A stretch of DNA of 64,000 bases from Ruegeria pomeroyi (GTDB lineage: Bacteria; Pseudomonadota; Alphaproteobacteria; Rhodobacterales; Rhodobacteraceae), in contig NZ_JAGQAG010000001.1 of assembly GCF_021405525.1 (NCBI RefSeq), positions 682,001 through 746,000 on the forward strand, read 5' to 3'. Positions 59,972 through 64,000 of the stretch are shown in pieces. Every line of letters begins with the position of its first letter. The stretch's first letter is position 1. The notes beneath the pieces were generated by a model. The model was given only the letters and a program-made list of their open reading frames with translations, searched no databases and was not told the DNA's origin. Position numbers and translations under genes: made by a program.

Positions 59972-62257
59972 ATGAACAAGGCAATCACCGACGGCATCAA
60001 CTTCATGCCGCCCGCCTTTCAGCTGGGCTTGAACGTGTGGTCAAGCGGCGACGGCACACCGGGGTCTGATACCTATGATGGGGCGCCGAATGCGGCCTTT
60101 GTCCCAGCTGATGCTGATTTTGGCGGCTGCTTGGAGTTGCAGAAGACCGCTTCCGTCCAAAAGCTGCGCTACATGGGGCAGACGCCGTTGCAGCCGGGCT
60201 GCTACTTGCAGATTAGGGTCCGGATCAAGGCGATCAGTGGAAACCTGCCCAGCGTTCGGGTCGCGGGATGGGCCGGTGCGGCAGGCGGTGCGCATGTCAG
60301 CGGCGTGACGGAACAGGGACCCTCTATCACGCTGACCAGCTATGGCGATGTGGTCGAGGTGACGGGCATCGTGGGGTCCGGCAATCGCGGTGGCGTCGAC
60401 ATGGTATGGGGCCGCTCTGCGCTTTTTGGTCATTTTGGCATCGACCTCGTTGGGGCGAACGGTGGTGTCGTTCGGATCGACGATATCGAGATTACCGACA
60501 TCACCAGCGCATTCTTGCGAGATATGCTGAGCCAGGTTGACGTCCGCGACTATGGCGCGGTTGGCGATGGGATCACCGACGATACAGCCGCGTTCGAGGC
60601 CGCAGATGCTGCCGCCGGTGGGCGTCGCTTGTTCGTACCTGAGGGCAGTTACTTCCTGGCCGAAACGGTAAGTTTGGCGGCGGAAGTTGAGTTTGAGGGC
60701 ACCTTGACGATGCCCACCGACAAGATGTTGCTGCTGACCAAGAGTTTTGATCTGCCGACCTATATCTCAGCCTTTGGCGACGAGGAGCTGGCCTTTCGCA
60801 AGGCGTTTCAGGCGCTGCTGAACGGATCGGATCACGAATCACTCGATATGGGTGGACGTAATGTGTCAGTTACCGCGCCCATAGACATGCAGGCGGCGGT
60901 TCCCAATCGGACCAGCTATTCGACCCGCCGGGTAATCCGAAACGGTCAACTGGTCGCTGTGGCTGGTCCGGCTTGGGAGACCGAAACCTTTACCTCGCAA
61001 GCGACTTATGATCCCAGCGATCAGCGCAAGCTAAGCAATGTGATCAACATCGCCAATATTCCGGTAGGGTCCTTGGTGACGGGCGCTGGGGTCGGGCGCG
61101 AAATATACGTTCGGTCAAAGAATGTGGGGGCCGGAGAAATAACGTTGAACGCGCCGCTCTACGATGCGGCAGGCACCCAGGTATTCACCTTTCGGAGCTT
61201 CAAATACATGTTGGATTTCAGCGGCTTCAGCTCGCTGTCGAAGTTTAACATGCAGAACATCGAGTTCCAATGTAATACCCATTGCAGTGCGATCCGTCTG
61301 GCGCCGTTCGGTTCGACCTTTGCGTTGTATGACTGTTTTGTCAGTCGGCCCAAGGATCGTGGCATCACCTCGATCGGCGGTGGCTGTCAGGGGATGCTTA
61401 TCGACGGGTGTCAGTTCCTGTCTGCCGAAGAACCGCTCAATGTCCCGGATCGAACCAGCATCGGGTTCAACGCCAATGCAAACGATGTGAAGTTGCGTCA
61501 TTGCCGCGCCACCAGGTTTCGTCACTTTGCCGTCATGGCGGGGCAGAATCACATGATCTTGGGCAACCACTTCTTTCAGGGTGATGCGGTCGCCAATGGG
61601 CCCCGCACAGCAGGTATCGTGTTGGTCGGAACCTATTCCAGCACCACCGTCGCCGAGAATTATGTCGACAACTGTTATCTGGAATGGACCAACGAACAGG
61701 ACCCGATCCCTGATTTTGACGGCGGGTTTTCGTTCAGTGCGATGAGTATCACCGACAACATTTTCTTGTCGGGTGAGGTGGCACCTTGGTTCAGCTATAT
61801 CGTGATCAAGCCGCACGGGGTCGGACACTTCATCAATGGCATGACCGTGACAGGCAACAAGTTCCGGTCGATCAACGGCTATATCGACCGGGCTGAGCGG
61901 ATCGATACGAGCTTTGCTGGTCTCAACTTCGATCGAACCAAGGACTTGATCTATCAGGGCAACACCTATCACGGCGTCACTACGCGCAGCGCTAATCCTT
62001 TGCGGCTGGAATTCGAGCAGACCAGTGCGTCGGAAAACTGGTTGATAGAGACCAACGCAACATTGCCGTTCGGTGCCGAAACTCGGGGGGTCGATGGGGT
62101 GACGCCGCAGGGGCCGTTGGCCGCCTCGGACGGAGGCATTCGGTACCTGGCACCGTATGCGCAAGTACAGCAGGGGACTAGTCAGGATCAGCTGCGTTTG
62201 CGTTGGAGTGAGCCGGTTTCGGGCACCGTGTTGGTGACAGTTCGCGCGGACAAGTAG
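59972..62257 (+). CDS. Right-handed beta-helix protein (pectate-lyase-3 / phage tailspike-like)
   Basis: A 761-residue protein. After a 190-residue N-terminal region with a carbohydrate-binding-like beta fold (TPGSDTYDGAPNAAFVPAD onward), the motif DVRDYGAVGDGITDDTAAFEA (about residues 190-210) starts a pectate-lyase-3-type right-handed beta-helix, the fold used by phage tailspikes and by depolymerases of extracellular polysaccharides. There is no Sec or Tat signal and no trimming site, so export (if any) would need a dedicated system such as type I or a C-terminal signal I cannot name. Polysaccharide binding or cleavage is inferred. Good terminator directly after. Confidence 0.82.
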   Translation: MNKAITDGINFMPPAFQLGLNVWSSGDGTPGSDTYDGAPNAAFVPADADFGGCLELQKTASVQKLRYMGQTPLQPGCYLQIRVRIKAISGNLPSVRVAGWAGAAGGAHVSGVTEQGPSITLTSYGDVVEVTGIVGSGNRGGVDMVWGRSALFGHFGIDLVGANGGVVRIDDIEITDITSAFLRDMLSQVDVRDYGAVGDGITDDTAAFEAADAAAGGRRLFVPEGSYFLAETVSLAAEVEFEGTLTMPTDKMLLLTKSFDLPTYISAFGDEELAFRKAFQALLNGSDHESLDMGGRNVSVTAPIDMQAAVPNRTSYSTRRVIRNGQLVAVAGPAWETETFTSQATYDPSDQRKLSNVINIANIPVGSLVTGAGVGREIYVRSKNVGAGEITLNAPLYDAAGTQVFTFRSFKYMLDFSGFSSLSKFNMQNIEFQCNTHCSAIRLAPFGSTFALYDCFVSRPKDRGITSIGGGCQGMLIDGCQFLSAEEPLNVPDRTSIGFNANANDVKLRHCRATRFRHFAVMAGQNHMILGNHFFQGDAVANGPRTAGIVLVGTYSSTTVAENYVDNCYLEWTNEQDPIPDFDGGFSFSAMSITDNIFLSGEVAPWFSYIVIKPHGVGHFINGMTVTGNKFRSINGYIDRAERIDTSFAGLNFDRTKDLIYQGNTYHGVTTRSANPLRLEFEQTSASENWLIETNATLPFGAETRGVDGVTPQGPLAASDGGIRYLAPYAQVQQGTSQDQLRLRWSEPVSGTVLVTVRADK

Positions 62258-62278
62258 ATCAGACAGACAGGGAATGAC

Positions 62279-62299
62279 GGGGCCGCGATTGGCGGCCCC
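62279..62299 (+). terminator. Terminator of the beta-helix gene
   Basis: GGGGCCGC (62279-62286) and GCGGCCCC (62292-62299) around a five-base loop, followed on the plus strand by CTTTCGTTT. Lies between the stop of the beta-helix gene and that of the convergent outer-membrane-type gene. Confidence 0.78.
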
Positions 62300-62306
62300 C
62301 TTTCGT

Positions 62307-62972
62307 TTAGAATTCGCGCCAAAGACTGAACTTGATGTTCAGCCCCCCAGGCAGATCGGATTTGTGTTCAAGGCCCAGTACCCATGTCTTGCCCTTTCCG
62401 CCATCGATCAGGAGTGAGGGTGTAACAGTCCAGAAAAGCCGGTGGTCCAGGACATAAGAGGTTTCAACCTGCAACATCGGATCGATGCGCCTTGCGGTGG
62501 ATAGTCCGACAGTTAGATCGAGCTTGTAGATATCTGTGCGGGTGCCGCGGCGCTGCTCCCAAGCGGTGTCGATGGCCAGCCAGCCGTCACCCCACGACGT
62601 ATGCACCCCCTTTCCGTATGATAGGGTGAGCTTGTGCATCATCGCCCAGTCGCCCAACCAGTGGTGCGCACCCAAACCCAGTTCGGCGGCAAACCGCCCC
62701 TTCGAGGCCTTGTCCCAGAGCGGATACCTTGCAAAGATGAGGGCGTGTCCGGTCAGGCCCGGTTGTTCGTTGATGTCGAGCCCGACTGTCAACCGTTCGG
62801 CCATGCCCCATTCGGCATAAACCGCCGTCTTGTAGTCATAGATGCCCTGAAATCGGTACAGGGTGGCCGAAACAGACGTGAAACCATGCCCCTTTTCTCG
62901 CAGCCACGCTCCTGCGGCTGCCGGTCCGGCGACGACGATGCAGAACCACAAGGCAAAGAGCACTTGTATCAT
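62307..62972 (-). CDS. Exported beta-barrel-like protein of unknown function
   Basis: A 221-residue protein with a Sec signal peptide (VLFALWFCIVVAGPAAA, residues 1-21) and a mature part made of short amphipathic beta strands ending in ...KFSLWREF. A terminal Phe and alternating aromatic/polar pattern (LTVGLDINEQPG, WVLGLEHKSDLPGG, LKFSLWREF-type segments) suggest an outer-membrane beta barrel of about eight to ten strands. No family recognised. ATG 62972 is 138 bases from the divergent ParA-like gene, with a palindrome in that gap. Confidence 0.72.
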   Translation of the reverse strand: MIQVLFALWFCIVVAGPAAAGAWLREKGHGFTSVSATLYRFQGIYDYKTAVYAEWGMAERLTVGLDINEQPGLTGHALIFARYPLWDKASKGRFAAELGLGAHHWLGDWAMMHKLTLSYGKGVHTSWGDGWLAIDTAWEQRRGTRTDIYKLDLTVGLSTARRIDPMLQVETSYVLDHRLFWTVTPSLLIDGGKGKTWVLGLEHKSDLPGGLNIKFSLWREF

Positions 62973-63079
62973 TGCGACCCCTCCGTCGCAAGCTTGGCGG
63001 AGCTTGGTTAACGAACCGTTAGTGCGGTTGTGCCGCAGGAAGGGCTGAATTTTGCCGTTGTGGGCTGGCTTGTCGGTGG

Positions 63080-63098
63080 TATGCTGCATTGCAGCATA
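63080..63098. promoter_or_regulatory. 19-bp palindrome before the ParA-like gene (PhaR-type operator candidate)
   Basis: TATGCTGCA-T-TGCAGCATA is a perfect 19-base palindrome, ending 12 bases before ATG 63111. Its centre CTGC-ATT-GCAG fits the CTGC-N3/4-GCAG pattern I remember for PhaR, the polyhydroxybutyrate regulator of Paracoccus and relatives. It also lies 108 bases from the divergent outer-membrane-type gene. Operator role and cognate regulator are inferred. Confidence 0.55.
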
Positions 63099-63110
63099 GG
63101 GAATCGTCGC

Positions 63111-63740
63111 ATGGGACATGTCATTACGGTCGCACAGCAAAAGGGCGGGTCTGGCAAGACCACGCTGGCAGTGAACTTGGCCGTTGCCTTTGCCCGAGCA
63201 GGCAAGCGCGTGGCGCTGATGGACACCGACCCGCAAGGTTCTGCCGGGCGCTGGTTCATGGCGCGTCTTGAGGCGGGCGGCGATCCAGGGCTGGAATTCT
63301 CGACGGCCTCGGCTTGGGGCGTTAGCTATGAGGTGCGCAAGCTAGCCAAGGACCATGACATCGTCATCATCGACACCCCGCCCAAGGCCGATAGCGACCT
63401 GCGCCCGGCCCTGCGTGAGGCTGATCTGGTGCTGATCCCGGTGGCGACCTCGCATCTGGACCTCTGGGCGGTGGAAATGGTGCTCTATCTGGCTGAGCGT
63501 GAGGACAAGCCGGCGCTGATGGTGATGACCCGCAACCGCCCCGGTACCCGGCTGGCGCTGGATGTGGTGGCCAAGGCGCATGAACTGAACGCCGAGCTGG
63601 CGCAATCGGCGATGGCAAACCGCGTGACCTATGCCGAAACGCTTGGCTACGGTCGCGCTGCGCTGGAGGCCCCTAAGGGGCCCGCACATGCCGAAGTAAC
63701 TGGTTTGATGCGGGAAATCGAAACCGCGATGGGGTTATGA
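63111..63740 (+). CDS. ParA/MinD family ATPase (orphan)
   Basis: A 209-residue deviant Walker ATPase of the ParA family, shorter than chromosomal ParA. The signature [20 protein letters not shown] (residues 7-26, with the deviant Lys and P-loop), [12 protein letters not shown], and [10 protein letters not shown] (Walker B) are clear. No parB, parS or chemotaxis partner is adjacent, so it is an orphan positioner rather than a chromosome segregation gene. AGGGA lies eight bases before ATG 63111; ATG 63081 in the same frame lies inside the palindrome. Cargo unknown. Confidence 0.92.
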   Translation: MGHVITVAQQKGGSGKTTLAVNLAVAFARAGKRVALMDTDPQGSAGRWFMARLEAGGDPGLEFSTASAWGVSYEVRKLAKDHDIVIIDTPPKADSDLRPALREADLVLIPVATSHLDLWAVEMVLYLAEREDKPALMVMTRNRPGTRLALDVVAKAHELNAELAQSAMANRVTYAETLGYGRAALEAPKGPAHAEVTGLMREIETAMGL

Positions 63741-63789
63741 GCGAGCGCAACCTGTGCTAGGCTGATCTTGCATTCGCAGGAGAAGCAAT

Positions 63790-64000
63790 ATGCCCAAGAT
63801 CGTCAAAGCCGCCCCTGTGCAGACCGTTATCACTACCTTTGAGATGACGCCCGGCACCTGTCAGGACCTGCTCGAGGCGCTGACCGAGGCCTATGCCGAT
63901 TTCATCTCTAAACAGCCCGGGTTCGTCGCGGCCGGTCTGCATGTGAACGATGCCCAAACCCGCATCGCCAACTATTCGCAATGGCAGCGGCGCGAGGATT
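63790..64000 (+). CDS. Antibiotic biosynthesis monooxygenase (ABM) domain protein, partial
   Basis: The first 70 residues of a gene that runs off the right edge. The sequence VQTVITTFEMTPGTCQDLLEALTEAYADFISKQPGFVAAGLHVNDAQTRIANYSQWQRRED is, in parts, the ABM ferredoxin-like fold (strand, helix, GFVAAGLHV strand, then NYSQW), found in small cofactorless monooxygenases and haem-related proteins. AGGAGA precedes ATG 63790. It follows the ParA-like gene by 50 bases in the same direction. Confidence 0.85.
   Translation, partial: MPKIVKAAPVQTVITTFEMTPGTCQDLLEALTEAYADFISKQPGFVAAGLHVNDAQTRIANYSQWQRRED

Overview
The window is chromosomal DNA of high-GC, densely packed type from a marine alphaproteobacterium of the Roseobacter group (Rhodobacteraceae), and gene content and order look like Ruegeria pomeroyi or a very close relative. 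The evidence is an RpoHII-type sigma factor, a class I lysyl-tRNA synthetase, a cupin whose metal ligands sit at exactly the positions I recall for the R. pomeroyi DMSP lyase DddW (His81, His83, Glu87, Tyr89, His121) with a divergent LysR gene, and Roseobacter-style intergenic palindromes. I found no rRNA, tRNA, CRISPR array, insertion sequence or prophage.

Layout. 0-10.3 kb: murJ (partial), glnD and an LpoA-like lipoprotein on the minus strand; rsmI, a YraN-family gene and gshB on the plus strand; then comM/yifB, a GST with an odd Cys-rich tail, a histidine phosphatase and cobU. 10.3-16.4 kb: rpoH2 behind a perfect-looking RpoE-type promoter, then chaN, coaBC, dut, a membrane-anchored MoeB/ThiF protein, a HEPN-like protein and a phasin. 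16.5-26.5 kb: a PLP trans-sulfuration lyase, an M3 peptidase, a GhrA-type reductase and the elongasome operon mreB-mreC-mreD-mrdA-rodA. 26.6-34.8 kb: rlmJ, leuA with an undocumented-looking leader peptide and hairpin, an SDR plus FeS-type photolyase pair, a secreted protein with 18 MORN repeats, and nadE.

35-49 kb: two tandem paralogous membrane proteins of unknown function, an FAD oxidoreductase, a Tat-type metallo-beta-lactamase-fold protein, gltX, a gamma-glutamylcyclotransferase family protein, an Rrf2 regulator behind an FNR-type site, the ybbP/ybbA ABC exporter with divergent tesA, an SRAP relic, a cold-shock gene, an L,D-transpeptidase and several small membrane proteins. 49.1-50 kb is the only long stretch poor in genes; it holds a putative 31-residue membrane peptide gene with its own terminator and a REP-like palindrome cluster. 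50-64 kb: ettA, a MOSC protein, nadD, an EamA transporter, dacB, a TerB protein, dddW with its LysR regulator, lysK (class I), two small DUF proteins, a beta-helix protein, an outer-membrane-barrel-like protein, a ParA-like ATPase behind a 19-bp palindrome, and the start of an ABM-domain gene.

Themes. Cell-wall growth and septation functions recur (murJ, LpoA-like, mreBCD/mrdA/rodA, dacB, L,D-transpeptidase). Stress and light responses are represented by RpoHII, the photolyase and the cold-shock protein. The most interesting non-coding signals are the leuA leader, the RpoE-type promoter of rpoH2, the operator-like dyads at dddW and parA, the -41.5 FNR-type site at the Rrf2 gene, and two families of multi-hairpin repeats that sit almost exclusively between convergent genes.
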